NCBI GenBank assembly: GCA_963930645.1
Contig: OZ005662.1
Location: 3,477,436-3,541,435, forward strand
Reading direction: 5' to 3'
Length of the DNA: 64,000 bases
DNA from: Salticus scenicus
Taxonomy: Eukaryota > Arthropoda > Arachnida > Araneae > Salticidae
Positions within the stretch are counted from its first letter, which is position 1. Every line of letters begins with the position of its first letter. The position numbers were made by a program, and so were the translations under genes. The notes below the pieces were generated by a model that did no database searches, was not told the DNA's origin, and saw only the letters and a program-made list of their open reading frames with translations. Positions 10,626 through 21,404 of this stretch are shown one piece after another.

Positions 10626-11942
10626 TCTATATAAATAAAGAGAAGTGTCTGTGTGTCTGTGTGTGTGTCTATGTGTGTATCTGCGCTCTGATGCTCACAC
10701 TACTAAACGCAGAGCCTCCAAATTTGGCATATAGGTACCTGGGACCCTGCAGGGGTGCACCTCATCGAGATTTTTTCGAATTTCGAATTTGAATTTTTTA
10801 AATTAATGTTTTTTCGATTTTAAATATTGGCTTCAATGTTTCATTTTTCAGAAATTTCTTTCGTTTCAAAAGTCTGCGTATCTTAGCAACGGCTATTAAA
10901 CTATTTATTTATTTAAATTCATTTGAGGAAGAAATCTTTTTTATTATATTTATTGAAATGAAATAGTAATACACATACAGTAGAAAAAATTAAACATTAA
11001 ATTTTTAGATTTTGGCATATACCTAGGTACCTGGGACCTTGCAAGTGTGCACCTCATCGAGATTTTTTCGAATTTCGAATTTGAATTTTTTAAATTAATG
11101 TTTTTCCGATTTTAAATATTGACTCCTTTGTTTCATTTTTCATAGATTTATTACTTTGCTTCAATCGTCTGCGTATCTTAGCAACGGCTATTACGCAACT
11201 TATTTAATACATTCATTTCAGGGCGATTTTTTTTTTTTTTTTTTAATTTGTTATATTTATTGAAAATAAAATCGTAATGCAGTAGAAAAAATTAAGTATA
11301 ATTAGTTTTAAATTTAAAAACGTATTTATAACAGTTATGTTTAATTTTTTATAGTAGAACAACTTCTTATTTTTCATTTTTTAATTAATTCCTTTAAAAG
11401 AAAAAACTTTTATTTATTAATTTTTTTTTTTTTGCAGTATTTATCGGGTAAAATGGTAGTATATACATAGTAAAAAGGATTAAATTTATTAAAATTTATT
11501 TGTTTATATATATATATTCATTTATTTTTCAATCTACTTTTCATTTTATTACATTGATCGGAATCAAATCGTAATATAGTGTAAATAGCATGGGCTATAA
11601 AATGCATGGTTCAAAATTAAAATATTTAATAGATGCTGAGATACAGTCATCTTTTAAATCGTAGTTTTTAAATAGTACCAGATTCCCCCTGTCGTCGATA
11701 AATATCCAGATTGAAGTGTCCGGGAGAGATCTTTCTGCAGGCATAGGAAACCTAGACCTGATGCAGTGCGTGCGGGAAAAGAGCAGCCGTAGACATCGGG
11801 TACCGGAAGCGAGGTTTGGAGCAAATTTAGTTACTTTTTTTTAGTTTTTGTCTATAATGTTGTGTAAAAAATAAATATTAATTCAATTCTTTCGAAAATT
11901 CATTTAAATATAGTGACCAGCGAAGCGGGCGTAGCCTGCTAG
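10626..11942 (+). mobile_element. Non-autonomous Helitron (1317 bp)
   Basis: It starts TCTATATAAATAAAGAG with a following TGTCTGTGTG-rich segment and ends CTAG. A 3' hairpin GCGGGC-GTA-GCCTGC (one G-U pair) abuts CTAG. The flanking bases are A (10625) and T (11943), the expected A^T target with no duplication. There is no Rep/helicase ORF. The interior holds a direct duplication of about 300 bp and a less AT-rich tract (11690-11820). These terminal features are those known for animal Helitrons. Confidence 0.88.
10715..11325 (+). repeat. About 300-bp internal direct duplication in the Helitron
   Basis: Two units start at about 10715 and 11020. Both contain GTACCTGGGACC, TGCACCTCATCGAG, the TTTTTTCGAATTTCGAATTT block and GCGTATCTTAGCAACGGCTA in the same order. 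Confidence 0.8.
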
Positions 11943-13133
11943 TAGATTAATATTTCTGAACTTCAAATGTGTTTCAATTTACAGCAATTGAGTGATAAAG
12001 AGGAATAACTTATATCTTGTCTGTTATTTGTCATGTCTTTTACTCTACATTATTACCTTTATTAAGTGTGAATTATTTTTCTTAAATTAAAAATTCTGTA
12101 TTATTTATAAGAAAAACATACAGATACACTAGTACACCAAAATCCATAAAGGTAAATAAATATTCAGTAATTAAAATTGGACAAGAATGCAATTTAATGT
12201 TTAGTCCGTCACTAATAAAATTAATAACATCTGAGATTTAAATTTTTTTAATTTGGGATTTACTGAATGAAAGTTTTCTCTCTCACTTTTTCTATTTATT
12301 TAAAAATATATCAGCTCCAACAGTTCCGACAGAGTTTTCTCTCAAAGCTCTCGATTCCAGATCGCACTCGTCGGCTTATCCGTTTGTAGTTTTCTCCGAA
12401 AATTACGTAAATACTAGTTAAACCACTTAGAAAAACTTCGCAGAAGGCACTTTCCTTGACCTGTTAAGGGATTTGCACCAAACTTTGATAGATGGAACTA
12501 CATTTAAATTGATAGGGAATTCTGTGCCGTAGTTCCTGAGTTATACTCGCCACAAATTTTTGTCACACACACACAGAATTAAAAAAAAAAAGAAAGCTTA
12601 TTTGATGCTTTTATTCTGTTTGAAATATTTTAGTGTGCGTGTGTGTATGTGGAGGGGGAGTTGTAAGCAAAGAATGATTTGATTAAAAAAATATATTGTT
12701 ATCAGTAAAGCTAAATATATTATTTGATTCTGGGACGTCGAATGATGTAAAATATCGACGCTGAGAAAGTAATAGCTTCTTATATTTTCATCCATTATTT
12801 AGTAAAATATGAAGGTATGGGGCACCGCATAAATAATAATAATAATTATTATTATTATTATTTATATTATAGGAAACATTTCTAAAAAAAAAAAAAAAAT
12901 TAAAATTTCATGTGGAAATCAGATGTGATTTTTCACTACTTTCTCAATTAATTTCCCAATCCATGAGCTTGATTAGTAGGGGGTGGTAGGGGGCATAAAT
13001 TATTTAAAATTCAATTCCTCTTTCTGAAATAATTTTACCGAAATGGGTTTTGTCCTGTGGGGATTTTGTCCGGTTGGATTTTTTTCGGAGTGTATTTTGT
13101 CCAGGGTGGATTTTGTCCTGTACCCTTGTGCGA

Positions 13134-14200
13134 GTGTGTGAATGCGTTAATAAAGATTTGCATTTATACAGAAACTATAGATAAAGGTATGAATGAAGGA
13201 ATTGTGTATGGTGATGGAAGTAAATGAAATTTTAATTAGGTATTGAAATTAGGTTAAATCAACTACCCAGAATTTTAAAGGAATTTTCTTGGATTATTTT
13301 CACAATGAAAATATTTCATTGTAAGCTGAACTGATAATAATTTATCATTTCATTATCAGTACTGATACTTAACAGGTTTCTAGAGTTACATTGCAACATT
13401 TCAGAACAAACAGTAGTATTAAACGTCCTGGATGCGATATTTTATTCCTATCCCAAAATTCTTAAATCTGGGAAAAGAGCAAAAATAAAAAGGCACAGAA
13501 TGTTCAGTGAGGGAATATACACCAAAAGAGTTTATTTTGACTACATATATGACATCATCATTTGTTACATACTATGGAATTATTTCCAACATCTTTAACA
13601 TCTAAGCAAATTATGGAACTTTCATTCGAAGATAAAACGACGATTCGAAAAAACGCAACCGTCACCAAAGTGGCAATAACTTTCAATAATTCATCATCTG
13701 GTGAAAAAATTGCTAGGACATATGTGTGTTTGTACTTAGGTTTGTACGTTTACTTTTGCTTGTCGCCTCCCTGAGTGTAAAACTAATATAAAGGTTCCCT
13801 ACTCACTCACAACGGGTCACCTGTTCCAAATTGTTCGACTGCGCCGAACTTTTGCGACTTGGCTTGTTCCACAAAAATAGGACATATTTTTTCTGCCTCA
13901 TTTTTAAATGAACAGATTTTTTATCCCCATATCGCCAATAAAGCGATATTCCTTTTTTTCTGGAGCTGCATAGTGTATGATGAAGACTGCGTATTTGCCT
14001 GGTAATCTTTCTTCCCCACAAGCAAGAACAAGAAGCAAGCATATATAAATGAGAAATAACATTTTGCATTGGAATTGCGAATGTAAACAGTTTCTTTTCG
14101 TCCGGAACTGTTAGAATAAATTGAAAATCCTCTTTCGTTTTTACCCATCTCTAGTGACAAGTATGCTGCGAAGGACCTTCAAACGACAGTTTTAGTTTAA
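13134..14200. other. Spacer, no recognised gene
   Basis: ORFs here are short (70-90 codons) and overlap on different frames without domain signatures. A small GC-richer stretch (13790-14190) might be old exon or TE sequence, but I cannot support a call. Confidence 0.4.
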
Positions 14201-14274
14201 ATGTGTACGTGAATATGAAAAATGAGAAAATATTCGCTTTTGGATGCCTATTCTTTTTTTTTTTTTTTATAAAC

Positions 14275-14380
14275 AGGGTAAACAATATAATGAAAGGGTT
14301 GAAAGGATTTACTGAAAGAAAAATATTTGACTTATATTCACGCATTCATACAGGAAAAAAAGTAATATTCAAAAGTATGT
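14275..14380 (+). pseudogene. Degenerate C2H2 fingers upstream of the intact array
   Basis: The frame reads KGFTERKIFDLYSRIHTGKK and then stops. This corresponds to the finger tail F..K..L..HLRIHTGEK with the first His and spacing eroded and the Cys pair missing. It is the 5' continuation of the finger array at 14515-15543 and shows that the gene has decayed at this end. Confidence 0.6.
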
Positions 14381-14514
14381 TCTAAAAAAAGCACAATTAA
14401 ATACCTATGTACGAGTTCGTACAGTTTAAAAACCATAAAATTTAAAATATATAATAAAGGATTTTCTAAAATATAAAATATAGATAAATATTTACGCATC
14501 TAAAAAAGCCATAC

Positions 14515-15543
14515 ATGTACGACATGTATTCCACTGGATCTTCGCATAAGGGGCACTTAAATATGCATCAACAAATTCATACAGAAACAAAGCCACACGT
14601 TTGTGAAATATGTTCTAAAAGATTTTCGTTGAAGAGTAATTTGAATGTACATCTACGTATTCATACAAAGGAAATGCCATACGTTTGTAAAATATGTTCT
14701 AAAAGATTTTCTGTGAAGAGCAATCTGAATGTACATCTACGTATCCATACACATGAAAAGCCACACGTGTGTGAAATTTGTTCTAAAAGATTTACTCAAA
14801 AAGTAAGTTTGAATGCACATTTACGCTCTCATATAGGAGAAAAGCTTCACGTGTGTGAAGTGTGTTCTAAAACATTTACTGAAAAGGGAAGTTTGAATAG
14901 GCATTCACGCACTCATTCCGGAGAAAAGCCATATATCTGTGAAATATGTCATAAAAAATTTTCTGAAAAGAAAAATTTAAATGTGCATTTGCGTATCCAT
15001 ACAGAAGAAAAACCATACATGTGCGAAATATGTTCTAAAAGATTTTCGGCGAAAACTAGTCTGAATATACATCTATGTGTTCATACGAAAGAAATGCCAT
15101 ACGTGTGTGAAATATGTTCTAAAAGATTTTCTTGGAAGAGCAATCTGAATGAACATCGACGTATTCATAGAAAAGAAATGCCATACATGTGTGAAATATG
15201 TTCTAAAAGATTTACTGTAAAGGGAAGTTTGAATAGGCATTTACGCATTCATTCAGGAGAAAAACCTTACGTCTGTGAAATATGTTATAAAAGATTTTCG
15301 TGTATAACAAATCTGAATGTACATTTACGAATCCATACAGACGAAAAGTCTGAAAAGAAGCCTCATGTGTGTGAAGTATGTTCTAAAGATTTTTCTCATA
15401 AGGGTAATTTAAATAGACATCTACGCACTCATACCGGAGAAAAACCACATGTGTGTGAAATTTGTCTTAAAGGATTTTCCCAGAAAGGAAATCTAAATAA
15501 ACATGTGTGCAATCATGCCGACGAAAAGAAGCACCCCACATAA
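14515..15543 (+). CDS. C2H2 zinc-finger protein, 11 complete fingers
   Basis: This uninterrupted 342-residue ORF has eleven consecutive CxxC...HxxxH fingers of the type VCEICSKRFSxKSNLNVHLRIH, starting near residue 29. Linkers are variants of HTGEKPH/HTKEMPY. A four-residue insertion (SEKK) lengthens the linker between fingers 9 and 10. Before finger 1 is a dead finger in which both Cys positions read Tyr (YMYDMY...HKGHLNMHQQIH). A predicted nuclear DNA-binding protein if expressed. The ATG at 14515 lies within the dead finger, so the natural start is unknown. Decayed fingers on both sides suggest that this is the preserved core of a formerly longer array: either a truncated gene still under selection or a recent pseudogene. 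Finger-to-finger similarity is high, consistent with tandem expansion. Confidence 0.75.
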   Translation: MYDMYSTGSSHKGHLNMHQQIHTETKPHVCEICSKRFSLKSNLNVHLRIHTKEMPYVCKICSKRFSVKSNLNVHLRIHTHEKPHVCEICSKRFTQKVSLNAHLRSHIGEKLHVCEVCSKTFTEKGSLNRHSRTHSGEKPYICEICHKKFSEKKNLNVHLRIHTEEKPYMCEICSKRFSAKTSLNIHLCVHTKEMPYVCEICSKRFSWKSNLNEHRRIHRKEMPYMCEICSKRFTVKGSLNRHLRIHSGEKPYVCEICYKRFSCITNLNVHLRIHTDEKSEKKPHVCEVCSKDFSHKGNLNRHLRTHTGEKPHVCEICLKGFSQKGNLNKHVCNHADEKKHPT

Positions 15544-15619
15544 CACATACATTCATATTTCATGTCTTAGACGAATTTTGAGCGTAAACCCTAAACTCAA
15601 ATATGTTCAGAATATGTAA

Positions 15620-15905
15620 CATTTTGGTTTCAGAGAGAAGGCACACTTGGATAATCATTGCCACAGTCATGCAAGAAAAAAATCTGTATGTGTGTAAAGA
15701 GTGTTCTCCAGTATTTTCTCGAAGTAACAGACTTAAAAATCATCATCTAATTCATACAGGAGAAGAGCCATATGTTTATGAAATATGTTCTAAAAGATTT
15801 AAATGAGAGAGAAATTTGGATAGTCATTCACGCACTCATCCGGGAGAAAAGCCATACGTGTGTAAAATACGTCATAAGAGATTTTCTCTAAAACATATAT
15901 TTATG
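15620..15905 (+). pseudogene. Decayed C2H2 fingers downstream of the array
   Basis: Three finger remnants follow in mixed frames: EKAHLDNHCHSHARKKS (frame-shifted), then VCKECSPVFSRSNRLKNHHLIHTGEEPY (complete finger, 15687-15770), then a finger with the second Cys intact but interrupted by TGA at about 15804. Last come SHSRTHPGEKPYVCKIRHKRFS with Cys-to-Arg, and a terminal stop. These extend the array of 14515-15543 and are inactivated by frameshifts and stops. Confidence 0.7.
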
Positions 15906-16905
15906 ACATTTCCTACCTGAGACTAAATTTTTAAATTTCGAAATTAAAAACCTTTTGACTTTTTTATTTTATGTAAAACTAACTTCATGTTTTTGGCATT
16001 TTCGATGGAGATAAGCATTGGTTGCGACCACATGCAGGTACTCCGAAGCCCTCACGTTGACGTTGACGATGGTGTCCTTCAGGGGGGTTCTCTATGCTGC
16101 ATATAACAATAATCTGCTACCATGTTAACTTTCCATCGTCCCTGATATCTCCTTTACACTTCTTTGATGACATGATGAAATAGCTGTCTTTATTCTTCAC
16201 TCACATCACCTAGATTTTCCGGGAAGTAGCTTAGATGGCAGTTGAAAAAAGGGGAAGTTTAAACTCAAAAATTCCCATCTTTTGTCAAAACTGTACGTGA
16301 TAGAAATTTTTGAACAGATATTCCTTAATCAGCATCCAAAAATCACCAGAAAACAATTTCATTGCATGCCTGTGTAATTTTACCATGTTTTTATTAACTT
16401 CTATTCTTGTATGTTTGTTTGTTTGTCCTGTACAAATCTTGCAATCGAATTTCAATTATCTTCCCTACTAGCTAGACAGTCGAAACTTTCACAGTACCTC
16501 AGAACCCGGTGACAACACAATACTTCGAAGTCCGATTTTCAAATTTTCGAATAGTTTTCTTATAATTAATTAAAATATGAAAATAGTAGCATCCTAATAC
16601 CTTATAAATAGCCATTAAAATATTAGCTATAATTTAATTTTTGCCAAAAAAAAAAATACGAGTTCATTTTCTTTCGACATAAAAATAAATAAACGTGATT
16701 AAATAAATAATTTAATTAAACGTGAGCGTTAAAAAATTGTAAAAAGTTAAATTATGTATCTCACAAAAATTGGCGTCACTATCGGTTTCAAGATTTCATA
16801 CGCATTGATAAAGTGCTAATGTAGTTAGTTCTATAGCTGTGATTCAACAGAAAATTTAAAAACATGGTTTATAAAAAGATTTTTACCTTATAATTTTTTT
16901 TTTGT
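15906..16905. other. AT-rich spacer with a dispersed repeat
   Basis: No gene was recognised. Positions 16400-16560 (TACAAATCTTGCAATCGA, CTAGCTAGACAGTCGAAAC, CGGTGACAACACAATAC) match a segment at 21200-21320 and, in part, the tandem units at 58093-58590. This is therefore a dispersed repeat family. Confidence 0.5.
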
Positions 16906-17048
16906 AATATGTTTGTACAAAGTGTGCACCACATTCAGCATTCACTGTTTTGCAGAAAAATAATGATTTTCTCCTTGCTCCCTTTTTCTCTTCCCTTGCA
17001 ACAGTGCAATGGGTGCTTGGTAATCTTTGGACATATGTCAAACCTAAA

Positions 17049-17371
17049 GAGGCATACTATTGTAACAATCGCAGCTATCGTAGATCACATGTAGGATCGT
17101 ACACTCCGCAGCAAAAGTATCCGAGCACTAGCAATAATCCCCGTCTTAAAAAAGTACACTTAATACTGCTTTGTTAAATAAATCCTTGTCGAATCATAGT
17201 CTTAGTCTGTCTAAGACCATGATTCCACAAGGATTTGTTTAACAAAGCAGTATTAAGTGTACTTTTTAAGACAAGAATTATTGCTAGTGTTCGGATACTT
17301 TTGCTGAGGAGTGTACGATCCGACTTGTGACCTACGATAGCTGCAATTGTTACAATAGTATGCCTCTCCTA
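17049..17371. repeat. Long palindrome centred on a TA-flanked MITE
   Basis: Arms of about 160 bases are mirrored. The outer 52-57 bases (GGCATACTATTGTAACAATC at 17051, its complement at about 17349-17368) lie beyond the MITE borders, and the MITE itself is palindromic. On the plus strand the left outer arm reads CNGCLVIFGHMSNLKRH, reminiscent of part of a C2H2 finger; this may be chance. Confidence 0.8.
17102..17313. mobile_element. Tc1/mariner-type palindromic MITE, copy A (212 bp)
   Basis: TA dinucleotides flank it (17100-17101, 17314-17315). It is an almost complete hairpin with the family landmarks GCAAAAGT.TCCGAGCACTAGC, a TACACTTAATACTG-type block and TTTGTTAAATAAATCCTTG, then the complement. 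No coding. Other copies: 18738-19505, 18867-19079, 25126-25342, 56761-56940, 62151-62345. Confidence 0.85.
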
Positions 17372-17513
17372 ATTCGTAAATCCCCATTAAAAGAAACTTT
17401 TCCTGCATAATAGTTATATACACAAAAGCAAAGAACTGAACAGGGGATCATAAAATTTTCGGCAATCTTAAAAATGCTTTTCGAAATTATTCTTTATTTA
17501 AGGATGTTGAACC

Positions 17514-18626
17514 CACAGATTATCATACAGATAGGACAGTGAAGCTAAAACGCGAACCGGAAATATAGTATGCACCACTAGTGTCAACAGAGGGGAACTA
17601 CATGTGTTAAGTCTACATGAATAGCATCTTTGATCGAAAATTGTTTTTCTATTTCGCGAGTAGTTAGTAGCAGGTTAGTATGAAAATGTTCTTTTTCTTC
17701 ACTTTCTATTGTTTTTGAATTCACAAAATTATCCTCAAAACATTCACAGCTATTATTCCAAGAACTAAAAATTAATTTTTATAATGTTTAAAAATATGTT
17801 TTGTCAAACATGTTCATATTCAAGTACAAATTAAAATTACAAACTGTAATTCTGAAATAGCAGTATGAAATCATTAAATATTTAACGTTGCTTGGTTTAA
17901 ATAATCCAAAATATTTTAAAATGAAAAAATGTTTTTATTTTATGTATATTTTCAGAGTTTATTTTCTTAATATTTAGCACTTGCTTCTTAAAATAAATTG
18001 CTTTTGACAATCAAGTTTGTAAACAATAATAAAGTTGCCAAATGAAAACATATGTGCAGTTTTCTTTGCTTCACTATTTCTACTACTTTTAAATTCACAA
18101 AATCATAACATTACAGCTATTTTCTAAGAAATAGTTGTAATATTATGTTTGAAAATAAATTTTGCCAAACACATTCGTGTTCAAGTATACAAATTAATAT
18201 AACAAACTGTAATGCTGAAATAGCAGTATGGAATAAAATCTTAAATATTTAACATTGTTTGGTTTAAATAATACAAAATGCTTTAAAATGAAAAAAAAAA
18301 TATTTCTGGTTTATATATATTTTCGAAATTTATTTGCTTAATATTTAGTACTTGCTTCTTAAAATAAATTGCTTTCGACAATCAATCTCGTAAACAATAA
18401 CAAAGTTGCCAAATGTAAACATCGATACAATGGTTAGTTGGTTGGATGTTGGGTTTAACGTTGTACTAATATTACGATATGAACATAGATACAATAAAAA
18501 TAAGACGAGCGATTGCGTAAGTTGGAGAGCTGGAGAAACTTACAGCCGTTGACAATAGGGTCGTTGCAGTCAAATTTTGGTTACCGAAGAATATACGGGA
18601 GTGTCCTATCTGTATAATGATCTGTG
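17514..18626. mobile_element. Non-autonomous hAT-like element (1113 bp)
   Basis: Perfect 8-bp duplications GTTGAACC flank it (17506-17513 and 18627-18634). The ends read CACAGATTATCATACAGATA on the left and, reverse complemented on the right, CACAGATCATTATACAGATA, continuing GGACA. The interior is a direct duplication of about 370 bp (units about 17685-18050 and 18060-18425). A short SINE-tail-like stretch (GTTAGTTGGTTGGATGTTGG) lies at about 18430. No transposase ORF. A second, inverted partial copy is at 1-295. Confidence 0.9.
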
Positions 18627-18847
18627 GTTGAACCTCACTTTAAATCTTCTGTCTCAAATAAGTATGCATTAAAAACAATTTAAAATTCTCTAAATTTGTA
18701 AAAATAAAATTATAATAATTAGTAGCTTTTCTAAGTACAGTCGATAACAAAAGTGTCTTAACACTAGCAAAAATTCCTATGTTAAAAAAGTACACTTCAT
18801 ACGGTTCTGTTAAATAAATCCTCATCGAGTCATGTTCTTAGACTGAC

Positions 18848-19394
18848 CACGGATTAAGACTATCTACAGTCGGCTGCGAAATTATTCGAGCACTAGCCAA
18901 TAATTCTATATTTAAAAAGTACACTTAAGACTGTTTTGCTAAGTAAATCCTTGTCGAATCATGTTCTTAGACTGATTAAGAACATGACTCGACAAGGATT
19001 TATTTAACAAAGCTGTATTAAGTGTACATTTTTTGGGCAAGAATTATTGCTAGTGCTCGAATAATTTTGCAGCGGACTGTATAGGATGAAAAACAAGATA
19101 GGGCAGCCAGCGCGGAAACCGAAGCTTTCTATTCCACATTAATTCAGCCGAGTAGAAGAAAACGATCCGATCGTCGCCTGGTGTAGTATCTTTGAAACTT
19201 ATCGGAAGAAAGTGAAAGCCCGCCCCTTCGGCTTCTGTCATCATCCGATTTCCGAGAACGACCAGTGAACCGCTACAAATTTAAACAAACGCACTGATTG
19301 GTAGATTGTCAAGATCTGTTCGCCCTCTATCTGTAAGATGAAAATTACTGCTTTTCCGTAGCATTCGTAATACATCCTAAACTCTTAATCCGTG
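18848..19394. mobile_element. hAT MITE (547 bp) inside copy B, itself carrying copy C
   Basis: Perfect 8-bp duplications AGACTGAC flank it (18840-18847 and 19395-19402). The termini are CACGGATTAAGA and its complement TCTTAATCCGTG. The duplicated 8-mer is the loop sequence of the interrupted MITE, so the order of insertion is certain. The minus-strand ORF at 19050-19244 shows no domain. Confidence 0.88.
18867..19079. mobile_element. Palindromic TA MITE, copy C (213 bp)
   Basis: TA flanks (18865-18866, 19080-19081). It starts CAGTCGGCTGCGAAATTATT and ends with the complement-like AATAATTTTGCAGCGGACTG. It lies only 19 bases inside the left end of the 547-bp hAT MITE, so it is the youngest layer of the nest. 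Confidence 0.88.
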
Positions 19395-19633
19395 AGACTG
19401 ACTAAGAACAGGATTCGACAAGGATTTATTTAACAAAACCGTATGAAGTGTACTTTTTTTACATAGGAATTTTTCCTAGTGTTCGGACACTTTTGTTACC
19501 GACTGTATAATACCATTTAAATTGTTTTTCTGGGAGAAACAATATGAAGAAATTACTATCAGTAATTTAAAAAATACAACCCGTAATTTAGAAAATATAA
19601 TGCTAATTCAACTTTTCGGAATGTAAATATATG

Positions 19634-21068
19634 CACTCCTGCTCAAAAGTAATTTTGAGCAAAAGTAGCAAGATTTGCAAACGATCAGTTTTTTTTTTTT
19701 TTTTTTTTCAATTTAACTTATCTCTCGTTGAAATGTTTTCAAACATTGGGTATTTAAAGAACTGGGTCTTCCACTTCCTCAAGTTTTTAAGTGAAGATTG
19801 GTTTAAGACAGCATTTAGGGGGACGGAAACAAATAGCAAAATCAGTAATTTTTGTGATCAATCTGTATCGTTAAGTGAACGAAATGATCTGTAACTTCAG
19901 AGTTTATAACGAAAATTATTCCCACTTTCAGATAACTTGGAAAGACTTACTTAAACAATATACTGTAACCGGAATATCTCGTGAAATATGAAAATTTTTA
20001 TGAAAAACATTTTCACTGCACACGTGCGAAAGTTAAAAGTTTTTTATTGCATAGGTTGAAAGCTAGATATATTGGGCAACTTTTATCAAAAGTGCATTTG
20101 AATAAAGCAAAAATTAAGCAAATTATACGAAAAGAACGAGCTAGATTTTAGATATTTTCCAAGAGTTGAAATTTCTTAAGGGGTTTTTCTCATGCCACAT
20201 AATTAATTTAAAGATCCAACTATTTTAACCATTTAGCATTTTGTGTGTGTGTGTGTGTGAAAAACCCCTTATTAACTCAGAAATATTAGTAAATAAATAA
20301 AAATATGTTAGACTTACAAGTTTATAAGGGGTTTTTCGCAAAATAGAACTTTCGCTAAGGGTTAAATAATTGGATCTTTAAATTAATTATGCGGCATGTG
20401 AAAAAACCCTTAAGAAGTTTCAACTCTTGGAAAATATCTCAAATCTAGCTCGTTCTTTTTCACATAATTTGCTTAATTCTTACTCTATTCAAATGCACTT
20501 TTGAAAAAAGTCGCCCAATATATCTAGCTTTCAACCTATGCAATATTTTTTTTTCTTTCGCACATGCGCAGTGAAAACGTTTTTTATAAAAATGCTCATA
20601 TTTCATGAGATATTTAAGATATTAGTATTCCGATTGCAGTATATTGTTTTAAAAGTGTTTTTCCAACCTGAAAGTGGGAATAATTTCTTTAAAAAACTCT
20701 GTGTATTATAAATAAAAAACATGTTGATTTTTTTTTTTTTTTTTTTTTTTGAGTTTTAAAAGAAAAGCTTATATCTCCGTTATTTAATATGCTATTGTCC
20801 CACAAATTCATCCGGGTCTAGATTAACATGTCCTAAAGTTACAGATCGTTTCATTCACTTAACGATACAGGGTGATCCAAAACATAATTGATTTTTCTCA
20901 ATTTGTTACCGGCCCCGTAAATGTTGTCTTAAATCAATTTTCACTGAAAAGCATGAAGAAGATCTAGTTCTTTAAATGCCTAATGTTTGAAAACATTTCA
21001 TCGAGAGATAAGTTTTTAAATTGAAGAAAACTGATCGTTTGCAAATCCTGCTAAACTTTTGAGCAGGA

Positions 21069-21071
<3 letters not shown>
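19634..21071. mobile_element. Tc1-like foldback element with ~650-bp inverted arms
   Basis: Left end CACTCCTGCTCAAAAGTAAT; right end ...CTTTTGAGCAGGAGTG followed by TA. Long imperfect inverted arms include the inner blocks around GGCAACTTTTATCAAAAGTG (20084) and its counterpart near 20500, and AATTAATTTAAAGATCCAAC (20203) with its complement near 20370. The left end has TATG where TA would be expected. CACTNCTGCTCAAAAG-type ends suggest a Tc1 group. No transposase; poly-T interruptions in the arms. Confidence 0.75.
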
Positions 21072-21135
<64 letters not shown>

Positions 21136-21136
21136 A
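21072..21136. repeat. (TA)n microsatellite
   Basis: A TA run directly abutting the right end of the foldback, with one GTA interruption. It probably expanded from the TA target dinucleotide. Confidence 0.95.
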
Positions 21137-21404
21137 TAAAGTTAATTTTGTTCTTTTTTTAATTTAATTTATTTATTAACTTGATTTTATTAACTCGCTT
21201 TCTTGTTTATTTGTCTAGTACAAATCTTGCAATCGATTTTTAACTAACTTCCCGACTAGCTAGATATTTAAAAGTTTTAGAATAGCTCAAAACACGGAGA
21301 CAATACACTTTTTTAATACTTTTATTCAATTAATAAATGTTTGAAAATTTCTTATAATGGCTCTCTTTATTACGCATTAGATCATTTTCTTTCAAGTGGA
21401 TGGG

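Larger units (their letters stand above)
9685..13125. mobile_element. Unclassified TIR transposon with GGACAAAATCC subterminal repeats
   Basis: Perfect 8-bp duplications TTGTGCGA flank it (9677-9684 and 13126-13133). The left end is GGATACACGGACAAAATCCA; the right end reverse complemented is GGGTACAGGACAAAATCCAC. About 80 bases at each end consist of iterated GGACAAAATCC(CC) motifs in inverted orientation. Eight-bp duplications with GG-starting ends could fit hAT, Merlin, P or a MULE variant; I cannot decide. No transposase is evident: two minus-strand ORFs near 9909-10335 (about 80 residues each) show no recognised domain. A Helitron occupies 10626-11942, and a (TAA)n tract lies near 12830-12860. 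Confidence 0.85.
18738..19505. mobile_element. Palindromic TA MITE, copy B, split by a nested hAT MITE
   Basis: The left half is 18738-18847 (CAGTCGATAACAAAAGTGTC...), the right half 19395-19505 (...GGACACTTTTGTTACCGACTG). TA flanks both outer ends (18736-18737, 19506-19507). The two halves join into a normal ~215-bp copy when the insert 18848-19394 plus one AGACTGAC is removed. Confidence 0.88.

Noticed and set aside
16909..17094. Zinc-finger-like CNGCLVIFGHMSNLKRH
   Set aside because: Only one partial finger without the second His, and it overlaps the palindrome arm; chance similarity cannot be excluded.
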